From: Nonomuraea africana
GTDB lineage: Bacteria > Actinomycetota > Actinomycetes > Streptosporangiales > Streptosporangiaceae
Direction of reading: 5' to 3'
NCBI RefSeq assembly: GCF_014873535.1
Contig: NZ_JADBEF010000001.1
Coordinates: 8,060,001 to 8,124,000 of the forward strand
DNA: 64,000 bases
Shown here: positions 1 to 7,536 of the stretch, piece after piece
How positions within the stretch are numbered: the stretch's first letter is position 1
Layout: every line of letters begins with the position of its first letter
Notes under the pieces: generated by a model
The model's database searches: none
What the model was told of the DNA's origin: nothing
The model's input: only the letters and a program-made list of their open reading frames with translations
Translations under genes and position numbers: made by a program

Positions 1-713
1 TGGCCGACCACGTCGCCGCCGCGTGGGCGAGGGGCGAGGGCGGCTCGATCGTCACCGTCAACGTCGACATCGCCCGCAAGGCGAGCAGGGACCCCGCGCT
101 GGCCGAGCTGGTCGCCGCCGCCGAGCTGGTGGTGGCCGACGGCATGCCGGTCGTCTGGGCGGCCAGGCTGGCGGGCCTGGCCGTGCCCGAGCGGGTCACG
201 GGCGCCTCCATGGTCTTCAGCCTGAGCGGGCGGGCGGCGGCCGAAGGACGCTCGGTCTTCCTGCTGGGCGGGGAGCGGGGCGTGGCGGAGGCGGCGGGCA
301 GGGTGCTGACCGCGCGATATCCGGGGCTGAAGGTGGCGGGCAGCCACTCGCCGCCCTTCGGATTCGACACCACCGAGGACGGCATGCGCGAGACCGTGGA
401 CAGAGTGGTCGCGGCGGCGCCGGACCTGGTGCTGGTCGGGCTGGGCTTCCCCAAGCAGGAGCACACCATCGCCGCGCTCAGGCGGCGGCTGCCCCACGCC
501 TGGTATCTCGGGTGCGGCGCGGGGATCCCCATGGCCGCCGGGCAGTTCAGCCGCGCCCCCGAAAGACTGCAGCGGATCGGCGGCGAGTGGCTGCACAGGC
601 TGTGGCTCGAGCCGGGCCGGCTGGCCCGCCGCTACCTGGTGGAGGACCTGCCCTTCGCCCTCCAGGTGCTCACCGCCGCCGCCTGGCTGCGGCTCACCGG
701 ACGCCGGGCCTGA
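1..713 (+). CDS. WecG/TagA/CpsF-family (GT26) glycosyltransferase, 5' truncated
   Basis: Cut by the left window edge; the frame is open from base 3 and ends in TGA at 711-713, leaving about 236 residues, close to the usual 240-260. Family landmarks are VNVDIAR, then VADGMPVVWAARLAG (the usual acceptor/donor region of GT26 enzymes) and VGLGFPKQEH near the middle, followed by GCGAGIPMAAGQ. Members transfer a sugar such as N-acetylmannosamine to a lipid-linked carrier at the inner membrane face during surface or exopolysaccharide synthesis. The next gene is another glycosyltransferase 21 bp downstream, so an envelope polysaccharide locus continues to the left. The exact sugar cannot be read from sequence. 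An in-frame ATG at 129 is internal to the family domain and is not the start. Confidence 0.88.
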   Translation, partial: ADHVAAAWARGEGGSIVTVNVDIARKASRDPALAELVAAAELVVADGMPVVWAARLAGLAVPERVTGASMVFSLSGRAAAEGRSVFLLGGERGVAEAAGRVLTARYPGLKVAGSHSPPFGFDTTEDGMRETVDRVVAAAPDLVLVGLGFPKQEHTIAALRRRLPHAWYLGCGAGIPMAAGQFSRAPERLQRIGGEWLHRLWLEPGRLARRYLVEDLPFALQVLTAAAWLRLTGRRA

Positions 714-734
714 TCTGACGAGAATGGTTGCCAC

Positions 735-2789
735 ATGTCCTTAGCCGTTGTGATCGTCACCTATGCGAGCGGTCGGATCATCGAGGACTGCCTGCGCTCG
801 CTGGACCATGACGTCCAGGACGCGGGCCGGTTCAGGGTCATCGTCGTGGACAACGCCTCGCCCGACGACACCGTCGACCGGGTGCGCGCGTACGGTCAGG
901 GCGTCGAGCTGATCGAGACGGGGCGCAACGGCGGATTCGCCTTCGGCGTGAACGCGGGGCTGGCCGCGGCCCAGGGATGCGACGTCCTGGTGCTGAACGC
1001 CGACATCAGGCTCAGGCCCGGCGCGATCGGCCTGCTGCTGAAGGCGCTGGAACAGCCGGGCGTCGGCATCGCCGTACCGAAGCTCCTGGACGAGAACGGT
1101 GCGCTCCAGCTCTCCCTCCGCCGGCGGCCCACGGTGCTCAGGGCGCTGGGCGAGGCGGCGCTCGGCGGGTTCAGGGCGGGCCGGCTGCCCGCGCTGGGGG
1201 AGCTCGTGGCCGACCCGCGCGACTACCGGCGGGCCCGCACGGTCGACTGGGCGACGGGGGCGGCCTGGCTGATCTCCAGGGCGTGCGCGGAGGCGCTCGG
1301 GCCGCTCGACGACCGGTACTTCCTCTACTCCGAGGAGACCGAGTACATGCTGAGGGCGGGAAAGCACGGCTTCGCCGTCCGCTACGAGCCCGAGGCGGTC
1401 GCGGTGCACCTCGGCGGCGACCAGGTCGCCTCCGACCGGCTGTGGGCGCTGGCCGCCGCCAACCGAGTGCGCCTGCACCGGCAGCTGTACGGCAGGCCGC
1501 GCGGCGCTCTCATGCGCGCCGCCGTCACGCTCAACGAGGCCAGCCGCGCCCCCGCCAGAGGCAGGCACCGGGCGGCGGTGAAGGAGCTGCTCACCATGGC
1601 CGAGTGGCCCACCCCGCCCGGCGAGATCCCCGCGCCGTCGGGCTACGTCTGCTTCTCCGCCCAGGACTGGTGGTACCACAACAGGGCGCACTCCGACTTC
1701 CAGCTCATGCGGCACATGTCCGCCCATCGTCGGGTCCTGGTCGTCAACAGCATCGGCATGCGGATGCCGATGCCCGGCCGGTCGACCCACACGCTGCGGC
1801 GCATCATCCGCAAGCTGCGCAGCGTGGCGAAGTTCGTCAGGCGCCCGGCGCCCGGCTTCCACGTGATGTCCCCCCTTCCCCTGCCGATGTACGGCTCGCC
1901 CCTGGGCAGGAGGATCAACGCGCTGCTCGTCAGAGCCCAGGTCATGGCCGTCTGCACGGCGCTCGGCCTGCGCAGGCCGGTCATCGTCGTCACCCTCCCG
2001 ACGGCGTGGGACGTCGTGCGCCCGATGCGGCGCAGGGCGCTCGTCTTCAACCGCTCCGACCGCCACTCGGCCTTCCCCGAAGGCGGCGGCGAGACCATCA
2101 GGGCCATGGAGTCGGAGCTGCTGCGGCGCTCCGACCGGATCGTCTACGTCAGCAGGACGCTCATGGCGGAGGACGAGCCGCTGGCGGGAGAGCGGGCGCA
2201 CTTCCTCGACCACGGCGTCGACCTGGAGCACTTCCGCCGGGTCCCCGCCGAGCGGCAGCCCGCCGATCTGCGCGGCATCCCGGGCCCCAGGGTGGGCTTC
2301 TTCGGCGCGCTCGACGACTTCGTCGTGGACTTCGACCTGCTGGAGCGCGTGGCGCTTGACCTGCCCGAGGTCTCGCTCGTGCTGATCGGCGACGCCAACG
2401 GCCCCATCGAGCGGCTGACCAGGCACCCGAACGTGCACTGGCTCGGCTTCAAGCCCTACGACCAGATCCCCGCCTACGGCTCGGGCTTCGACGTCGCGCT
2501 CATGCCGTGGCTGGACAACGACTGGATCAGGCACGCCAACCCGATCAAACTGAAGGAGTACCTCGCCCTCGGGCTCGCGATCGTCAGCACCGACTACGGC
2601 GAGCTGGCCGGATACGCCGACAGGGTCAGGGTCGGCGCGACCCCCGAGCTGTTCGTCAAGGCCATCAGGGTGTCGCTGGCCGAAGGGCCACCGCGGCCGC
2701 CGGAGGCCCTGCGCGTCTCCGTGCTCGGCCACGACTGGTCCGCGCGCGCCGCGGACCTGCGGGCGCTGGCCGAGAGGCCGCCAGGGTGA
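735..2789 (+). CDS. Two-domain glycosyltransferase (GT2 fused to GT4-like)
   Basis: A 684-residue protein. Residues 1 to about 260 are a GT2 domain of the rhamnosyltransferase type: VVIVTYASG at the start, VVDNASPDD, then NADIRLRPGA and DDRYFLYSEETEYMLR. A second catalytic region from about residue 295 to 660 is GT-B/GT4-like, with VGFFGALDDFVVDFDLLERVA, VLIGDANGPIERL and the nucleotide-sugar motif HANPIKLKEYLALGLAIVSTD. Such fusions add two sugars in sequence to a lipid-linked glycan in the cytoplasm. The downstream lipoprotein gene overlaps the stop by 4 bp (GTGA), so translation is probably coupled. No membrane segment is evident. Substrates are not predictable; the two-domain architecture is certain enough from motifs. 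Confidence 0.88.
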   Translation: MSLAVVIVTYASGRIIEDCLRSLDHDVQDAGRFRVIVVDNASPDDTVDRVRAYGQGVELIETGRNGGFAFGVNAGLAAAQGCDVLVLNADIRLRPGAIGLLLKALEQPGVGIAVPKLLDENGALQLSLRRRPTVLRALGEAALGGFRAGRLPALGELVADPRDYRRARTVDWATGAAWLISRACAEALGPLDDRYFLYSEETEYMLRAGKHGFAVRYEPEAVAVHLGGDQVASDRLWALAAANRVRLHRQLYGRPRGALMRAAVTLNEASRAPARGRHRAAVKELLTMAEWPTPPGEIPAPSGYVCFSAQDWWYHNRAHSDFQLMRHMSAHRRVLVVNSIGMRMPMPGRSTHTLRRIIRKLRSVAKFVRRPAPGFHVMSPLPLPMYGSPLGRRINALLVRAQVMAVCTALGLRRPVIVVTLPTAWDVVRPMRRRALVFNRSDRHSAFPEGGGETIRAMESELLRRSDRIVYVSRTLMAEDEPLAGERAHFLDHGVDLEHFRRVPAERQPADLRGIPGPRVGFFGALDDFVVDFDLLERVALDLPEVSLVLIGDANGPIERLTRHPNVHWLGFKPYDQIPAYGSGFDVALMPWLDNDWIRHANPIKLKEYLALGLAIVSTDYGELAGYADRVRVGATPELFVKAIRVSLAEGPPRPPEALRVSVLGHDWSARAADLRALAERPPG

Positions 2790-4069
2790 GGCTGCCGCCC
2801 CTGCTGCTGTCGGCCGTGCTCGCGCTCTCGGCCTGTACGGCGAGCGCGGGGACCGATCTCGCCCCGCTGGAGGCCCAGCTGGAACCCGTTCCCTGGGAGG
2901 GCGGACCCGGCTACTACGAGCGCTTCCCCGCCGCGGCGAAGGCGGGCTGGACCAAGCCCTCCTTCTTCCCCGTCGGGGTCTGGTACGCCTCCGTCCGCAC
3001 CCAGGCCGACGTGGACCAGGACCAGGCCGCGGGCATCAACACCTACGTCGAACTGACCGGCGACAGCGACCCGCGCCTGGTGCGCCGCAACCGCATGTCC
3101 GCGCTGCTCGGCCGGCCGCTGCCGGGCCACGGCGAGGAGACGGTCGGCTGGCTCGTCGGCACCGAGGCCGACATGTGGGGCGGCCCGGGCGAGGGCCGCT
3201 GGACGGGCGGCACGAGTTTCGACCGCCCCGCCTGCGTCCCCAGGTCGGACCGTTGTGGCTACACCGCCATGAAGACGCTCGCCGACCGCCTGCCCGACGA
3301 CGACCGGATGCGCTACGCCACCTTCGGCAAGGGCGTCATGTACTGGCACTCCAGCGAGCAGGCCGCGGCGTTCGTCAACGACTACACCGACGCGGTCTCC
3401 ACCAGCCTCTACTGGTACACCGACCACGCCGCCTGCGACGAGGTCGAGCGCTTCATGCACCTGCTGGCCAGCCAGTGCCGCCTGGCCGCCAACTACGGCG
3501 CCACCATCGCCAGGCAGCGCGCCCTCGACGAGCGGGACGACCGCCTGCAACCGATCTACGCGATCGTCGAGCTGGGCCAGCCGCGCGCCGAGGACGGCAG
3601 GGCCATCACGCCCGAGCAGGTGAGCGGCGCGGTGATGAGCTCGCTGATCCACGAGGCTCGCGGCGTCGTCTACCTCGACCACAGCGCGGGGCGAGCCTGC
3701 CGTACGCTCAGCCTGCTGCGCGCGCCCTGCGGCGCGCGGATGAGGGCCGCGGTCACCGCTCTCAACCGGCGGATCCGCGACCTGGCGCCGGTGCTCAACA
3801 CCCAGTCCTACCGGTACGGCGACGTGCGGGGCGTGGACACGATGCTCAAACGGCACGACGGCCACGCCTACCTCTTCGCCATGCCCGAACGAGGTGCGAG
3901 CATGGGGCCGCGTACGTTCACCATCCCTGCCAACCTCTCCACGGCCCGTGAGGTGGAGGTCCTGTTCGAGGACAGGAAGCTGTCCCTCGGCGCGGATGGA
4001 CGGTTCACCGACTCCTTCGACTCCGAGGGCGCCTACCACATCTACAAGATCAGGCTCGGGGAGGCATGA
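2786..4069 (+). CDS. Exported lipoprotein, putative TIM-barrel glycoside-hydrolase-like
   Basis: GTG start overlapping the glycosyltransferase stop by 4 bp gives 427 residues. The N-terminus is a lipoprotein signal: a leucine/alanine-rich stretch ending in the lipobox LSAC. The mature part contains FFPVGVWYASV, NTYVELTGDSDPRL, VGWLVGTEADMWG, SLYWYTD and ARGVVYLDHS, in the order of barrel strands with acidic residues at strand ends. That suggests a (beta/alpha)8 carbohydrate-active fold, which is inference rather than family assignment. The C-terminal about 80 residues look like a beta-sandwich (VEVLFEDRKLSL). The next gene is a clear paralogue, sharing nearly every one of these motifs. A role in trimming or binding the polysaccharide made by the preceding glycosyltransferases is plausible. 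No experimentally named family is recognised. Confidence 0.75.
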   Translation: MRLPPLLLSAVLALSACTASAGTDLAPLEAQLEPVPWEGGPGYYERFPAAAKAGWTKPSFFPVGVWYASVRTQADVDQDQAAGINTYVELTGDSDPRLVRRNRMSALLGRPLPGHGEETVGWLVGTEADMWGGPGEGRWTGGTSFDRPACVPRSDRCGYTAMKTLADRLPDDDRMRYATFGKGVMYWHSSEQAAAFVNDYTDAVSTSLYWYTDHAACDEVERFMHLLASQCRLAANYGATIARQRALDERDDRLQPIYAIVELGQPRAEDGRAITPEQVSGAVMSSLIHEARGVVYLDHSAGRACRTLSLLRAPCGARMRAAVTALNRRIRDLAPVLNTQSYRYGDVRGVDTMLKRHDGHAYLFAMPERGASMGPRTFTIPANLSTAREVEVLFEDRKLSLGADGRFTDSFDSEGAYHIYKIRLGEA

Positions 4070-5391
4070 TCGTGCGGAAGAGATACGTGCTCGGAGGGGT
4101 GGCGGTGGTGGCGCTGGTCGTCGCGGCCGTGTTCCTGGCCGGTCCGGCGGCCCAGCCGCGCGGCGGCACCGGCGGCATGCCCCTCACGCTGAAGCTGCCG
4201 AGGGTGCCGTGGGAGGGCGGCCCCGCCTACTACGAGAAGTTCGCGGCCGCCAAGGCGAGGGGATGGGCCGATCCCGCGTTCTTCCCGATCGGGGTGTGGT
4301 ACGAGTCCGTGCTGACCGACCAGGACGTCCTGACCGACAAGGAGGCGGGGCTCAACCTCTACGTCGAGCTCACCGACGACAGCAGCCCGAGACTGATCGA
4401 CAAGCACGGCATGTCGGCGATCACCAGCAAGCCGCTGCCCGGCGCCGGCACGGAGACCGTGGGCTGGCTGATCGCCGACGAGGCCGACATGTTCCCCCGG
4501 CCGGGCAACGCCCAGTGGGACGGCAGGCTCGGCGGGGCGGGCGACCCCTGTATCCCGCCCAAGGGCGAGGGCTGCGGCTTCACCGCGATGAAGACGCTGA
4601 AGGACAAGCTGCCCGAGGGCGACGGCCGCATGTACTACGCCAACTACGGCAAGGGCGTCGGCCTGTGGTGGTCGGACAAGGACAACAGCCAGTTCGTCAA
4701 CGGCTACACCGACATCGTCTCGACCGACATGTACTGGTACACCGACGCGGGCATCTGCGTCGAAGCCAAGACCATCCTGAAGTTCCCCGACAACGAGTGC
4801 CCACGGGCGGCCGACTACGGCTGGCTGATGGACAAGCAGCGGGCGCTGGACGCGATGGATGGCAAGCTTCAGCCCGTCTACAACTTCGTCGAGGTCGGCT
4901 GGCCCTTCAGCGACCAGAACGGCACGGGCGTGCGCACGATCAAGCCCGACGAGCTCAAGGGCGCGGTGATGAGCTCGATCATCCACGAGGCCCGCGGCAT
5001 CCTCTACTTCAACCACAGCTTCGGTGGCCCCTGCACCAGCCAGCACGCCCTGCGCGAGCCCTGCTACAAGGACGTCAGGGCGGCGGCGACCGAGGTGAAC
5101 AAGCAGATCGGGCAGCTCGCTCCGGTGCTCAACACCCAGTCGTACGTGTTCGACTTCGGCAAGGGCCTGGAGACCATGCTGAAGGGGCACGACGGCTCGT
5201 TCTACGTCTTCGCGATGATCGAGCGCGGCGACCAGCCGGGCGAGCGGTCGCTGACCCTGCCACCGGAGCTCGCCGCCTCGGGCGAGGTGGAGGTGCTCTT
5301 CGAGAACCGCACGATCCCGGTGGACAACGGCCGCTTCACCGACACCTTCCAGGCGGAGCACAGCTACCACATCTACAAGATCACTCCCTAG
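4066..5391 (+). CDS. Membrane-anchored paralogue of the preceding lipoprotein
   Basis: ATG overlaps the previous stop by 4 bp (ATGA); 441 residues. Instead of a lipobox there is a basic N-terminus followed by a hydrophobic helix (about residues 7-27), so the protein is a signal-anchor or secreted protein. It repeats the partner's landmarks: VPWEGGPAYYEKF, FFPIGVWYESV, NLYVELTDDSSPRL, VGWLIADEADMF, DMYWYTD, ARGILYFNHSFGG and VEVLFENRTI. The pair therefore arose by tandem duplication, with one copy lipid-anchored and one helix-anchored. Conserved Cys residues occur at similar places in both (for example before FTAMKTL/YTAMKTL), suggesting disulfides outside the cell. The function is not established; a carbohydrate-active barrel is inferred from motif layout and neighbours. 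Confidence 0.75.
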   Translation: MIVRKRYVLGGVAVVALVVAAVFLAGPAAQPRGGTGGMPLTLKLPRVPWEGGPAYYEKFAAAKARGWADPAFFPIGVWYESVLTDQDVLTDKEAGLNLYVELTDDSSPRLIDKHGMSAITSKPLPGAGTETVGWLIADEADMFPRPGNAQWDGRLGGAGDPCIPPKGEGCGFTAMKTLKDKLPEGDGRMYYANYGKGVGLWWSDKDNSQFVNGYTDIVSTDMYWYTDAGICVEAKTILKFPDNECPRAADYGWLMDKQRALDAMDGKLQPVYNFVEVGWPFSDQNGTGVRTIKPDELKGAVMSSIIHEARGILYFNHSFGGPCTSQHALREPCYKDVRAAATEVNKQIGQLAPVLNTQSYVFDFGKGLETMLKGHDGSFYVFAMIERGDQPGERSLTLPPELAASGEVEVLFENRTIPVDNGRFTDTFQAEHSYHIYKITP

Positions 5392-5650
5392 CGGCCCCGC
5401 ATCCGGCGCAGCGGCGAGAGCAGCAGGGGGACCAGACCGAGCAACTGCGCCACCACCACTCAGAGGTCGGCGCGCGCCGTAGAGCTCACCGCAGCCCGCC
5501 CACGGTGGCGCTGATGGGCAGCATGCTCCACGCGATGTACCTGACAGAGGCCGTCACCCCGCCGAGCACGTGGTCCGGGTGTCGCCGGGCACCAGCTTGA
5601 TCTGGGTGCCCGCAGGGCTGATCGTGTTGGCGGCGAGCAGCCGCCGGGGG
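5388..5650 (-). pseudogene. Decayed C-terminal end of an MFS exporter
   Basis: On the minus strand three short reading-frame pieces together resemble the last third of an actinobacterial MFS (DHA3-like) drug exporter. About 5561-5650 reads ANTISPAGTQIKLVPGD. About 5500-5572, in another frame, reads HVLGGVTASVRYIAWSMLPI and then SATVGGLR, which matches the usual segment between helices 9 and 10. About 5391-5459, in a third frame, reads VVVAQLLGLVPLLLSPLRR and ends in TAG at 5388-5390. The pieces are separated by stops and frame changes, and the middle is shortened. The rest of the gene is absent. The remnant's stop overlaps the stop of the convergent gene on the plus strand. Confidence 0.65.
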
Positions 5651-5665
5651 AGCCGGGCGGACGCG

Positions 5666-6334
5666 TCAAGGGGCCTTGGGGGCGCCGATGGCTATGATGG
5701 ACTTGATCAGGCCGCCCATGCGCTCGTACCTGATGCGCGACGTGGGGAAGTAGTAGCGCATCTCCGTCACGCTGAGCAGTTCGACCTCCATCGCGTCGCG
5801 CAGGGCGTGCAGCCGGTCGCGCGGGGCGGTGTGCACCAGTGGCCAGTGACTGATGATCAGGCGTCTGGTCGCGACGGGCAGGAACTGGAAGCCGGGGAAG
5901 AGCACGTGCGGCTCGATGGGGAAGTAGCGGTAGGGCACCTGCACCCAGTGCCGGTCGGCGAGGGCGCGCACGTTGTCGGCGAAGCGCTCGCGGCGGATGT
6001 GGCCGCCGACGTGCTCGATGACCGCGTTGGAGTAGACGAGGTCGTAGCCGCCCTTCATGATCGCCTTGGGCAGCTCAGTAGCGTCGCCCGTGTCGGCGCG
6101 GGCCCATGAGGGCAGGTCGGCGGGCGGGTCCATCAGGTTGACCAGGTGCAGGCTGGCGGGCTTGACAGGGGCTCGCTCCCAGGCGGAGAAGGTGCCGCCC
6201 AGATCGATCACCGACATCTCCGAAATATCGGGAAATGTCGCTGCGAACCGGTCCCATCGGCGCCGGCGGGCCCGGGCCCCCACCGAGTTCGGCGCGTCCA
6301 CGAACCGGTTGCGTAAGGCCTGCAGCGTCCCCAT
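5666..6334 (-). CDS. SAM-dependent methyltransferase (type 11)
   Basis: A 222-residue protein with a Rossmann-type methyltransferase core: motif I is VIDLGGTFSAW (about residues 42-52) and motif IV is DLVYSNAVIEHVGG (about 100-113). A C-terminal half containing PYRYFPIEPHVLFPGFQFLP is typical of small methyltransferases found in polysaccharide or lipid loci. The ATG at 6334 is preceded by a purine-rich GGGGGGGAC box. The acceptor is unknown; proximity to the glycosyltransferase locus suggests a sugar or lipid. The gene is transcribed toward the MFS remnant. No signal peptide or membrane segment is seen. Confidence 0.8.
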   Translation of the reverse strand: MGTLQALRNRFVDAPNSVGARARRRRWDRFAATFPDISEMSVIDLGGTFSAWERAPVKPASLHLVNLMDPPADLPSWARADTGDATELPKAIMKGGYDLVYSNAVIEHVGGHIRRERFADNVRALADRHWVQVPYRYFPIEPHVLFPGFQFLPVATRRLIISHWPLVHTAPRDRLHALRDAMEVELLSVTEMRYYFPTSRIRYERMGGLIKSIIAIGAPKAP

Positions 6335-6421
6335 GTCCGTCCCCCCCTGATCGCAGCGAGCGTCGAGGTGTATCGGTCCAAAACCGGCGAACGTTACTGC
6401 GTCGCGGGGCTCGACGGATCG

Positions 6422-6457
6422 CGAAAAGGGGGCGGCCCGAGGGCCGCCCCCTTTTCG
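6422..6457 (-). terminator. Strong hairpin terminator after korB
   Basis: A perfect 17-bp inverted repeat with a 2-nt centre (6422-6438 pairing with 6441-6457). The outer ends are AAAA and TTTT, so the hairpin ends in a T-run on both strands. It lies 30 bp past the korB stop and 88 bp before the methyltransferase start, so it most likely ends the korAB transcript. Confidence 0.85.
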
Positions 6458-6486
6458 GAGACATCAGCTTCAGAGACGGGACGGCG

Positions 6487-7536
6487 TCAGCCGATGCGCC
6501 AGGTGTCGCCGCCCATCAGCAGGTCGCTCAGGTCGCCGGGGCCCTTCTGCGCCACGGCCTCCTCGAGTTGCTCGGCCATCAGCGTGTCGTAGGACGGCCG
6601 CTCGACCTGGCGGAAGATGCCGATCGGGACGTGCTCGAAGGCCGGCTCGTCCAGCCTGGACAGCGCGAACGCCACCGAAGGGTCGGGGTTGTGCGCGTCG
6701 TGCACGAGCACGCGGTCGCCCGCCTCCGCCAGCGGCACCACGTAGAGCCCGCCGTTCGCCGACCTCACCACGGCCTTGGACGCGCTCACGATCGGCTGCC
6801 CGTGCTCGAGGCGCAGCGTGATGTCGTCGCGGACCTCCGGGTCCTTCAGCGGCTCGAAGGCGTTGTCGTTGAAGATGTTGCAGTTCTGGTAGATCTCCAC
6901 CAGCGACGTGCCCTTGTGCGCCGTGGCCTCGCGCAGCACCGACTGCAGGTGCTTGCGGTCGGAGTCGATCGTACGGGCCACGAACGACGCCTCGGCGCCC
7001 AGCGCCAGCGAGATCGGGTTGAACGGCTTGTCCAGCGAGCCCATCGGGGTCGACTTGGTGATCTTGCCGATCTCGGAGGTGGGGGAGTACTGGCCCTTGG
7101 TCAGACCGTAGATCCTGTTGTTGAAGAGCAGGATGTTGAGGTTGACGTTGCGGCGCAGCGCGTGGATCAGGTGGTTGCCGCCGATCGACAGCGCGTCACC
7201 GTCACCCGTGATCACCCACACGCTCAGGTCGGGCCTGGAGGCGGCCAGCCCCGTCGCGATCGCGGGCGCGCGACCGTGGATGGAGTGGAAGCCGTAGGTG
7301 TCGAGGTAGTAGGGGAACCGGCTGGAGCAGCCGATGCCCGAGACGAACACGATGTTCTCGCGCCGCAGGCCGAGCTCGGGCAGGAAGCTCTGCACCGCGG
7401 CCAGGATGGCGTAGTCGCCGCAGCCGGGGCACCAGCGGACCTCCTGGTCGGACTTGAAGTCCTTGAGGGTCTGCTTGGTGTCGGCCTTCGGGACCAGGGC
7501 CAGGCCCTGCCGCACGCCGTTCACGGTCTCACTCAC
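6487..7536 (-). CDS. korB: 2-oxoacid:ferredoxin oxidoreductase beta subunit
   Basis: A 349-residue TPP-binding beta subunit. Visible motifs are CPGCGDYA (residues 36-43), GIGCSSRFPYY and the TPP/Mg motif GDGDALSIGGNH (111-122), followed by NNRIYGLTKGQ. With KorA it oxidises 2-oxoglutarate (or a related 2-oxoacid) plus CoA to an acyl-CoA and reduces ferredoxin in the cytoplasm. The start is GTG at 7536, inside the end of korA (8-bp overlap), so the two are translationally coupled. There is no ferredoxin domain in the chain, so a separate ferredoxin is needed. The perfect hairpin at 6422-6457 ends the operon. Assignment to 2-oxoglutarate rather than pyruvate rests on similarity to the actinobacterial KorAB type and is from memory. 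Confidence 0.93.
   Translation of the reverse strand: MSETVNGVRQGLALVPKADTKQTLKDFKSDQEVRWCPGCGDYAILAAVQSFLPELGLRRENIVFVSGIGCSSRFPYYLDTYGFHSIHGRAPAIATGLAASRPDLSVWVITGDGDALSIGGNHLIHALRRNVNLNILLFNNRIYGLTKGQYSPTSEIGKITKSTPMGSLDKPFNPISLALGAEASFVARTIDSDRKHLQSVLREATAHKGTSLVEIYQNCNIFNDNAFEPLKDPEVRDDITLRLEHGQPIVSASKAVVRSANGGLYVVPLAEAGDRVLVHDAHNPDPSVAFALSRLDEPAFEHVPIGIFRQVERPSYDTLMAEQLEEAVAQKGPGDLSDLLMGGDTWRIG

Noticed and set aside
741..2732. Long minus-strand frame opposite the GT2/GT4 gene
   Set aside because: It is the antisense of a strongly supported gene; composition is arginine/histidine-rich with no motif, as for other shadows in this GC-rich DNA.
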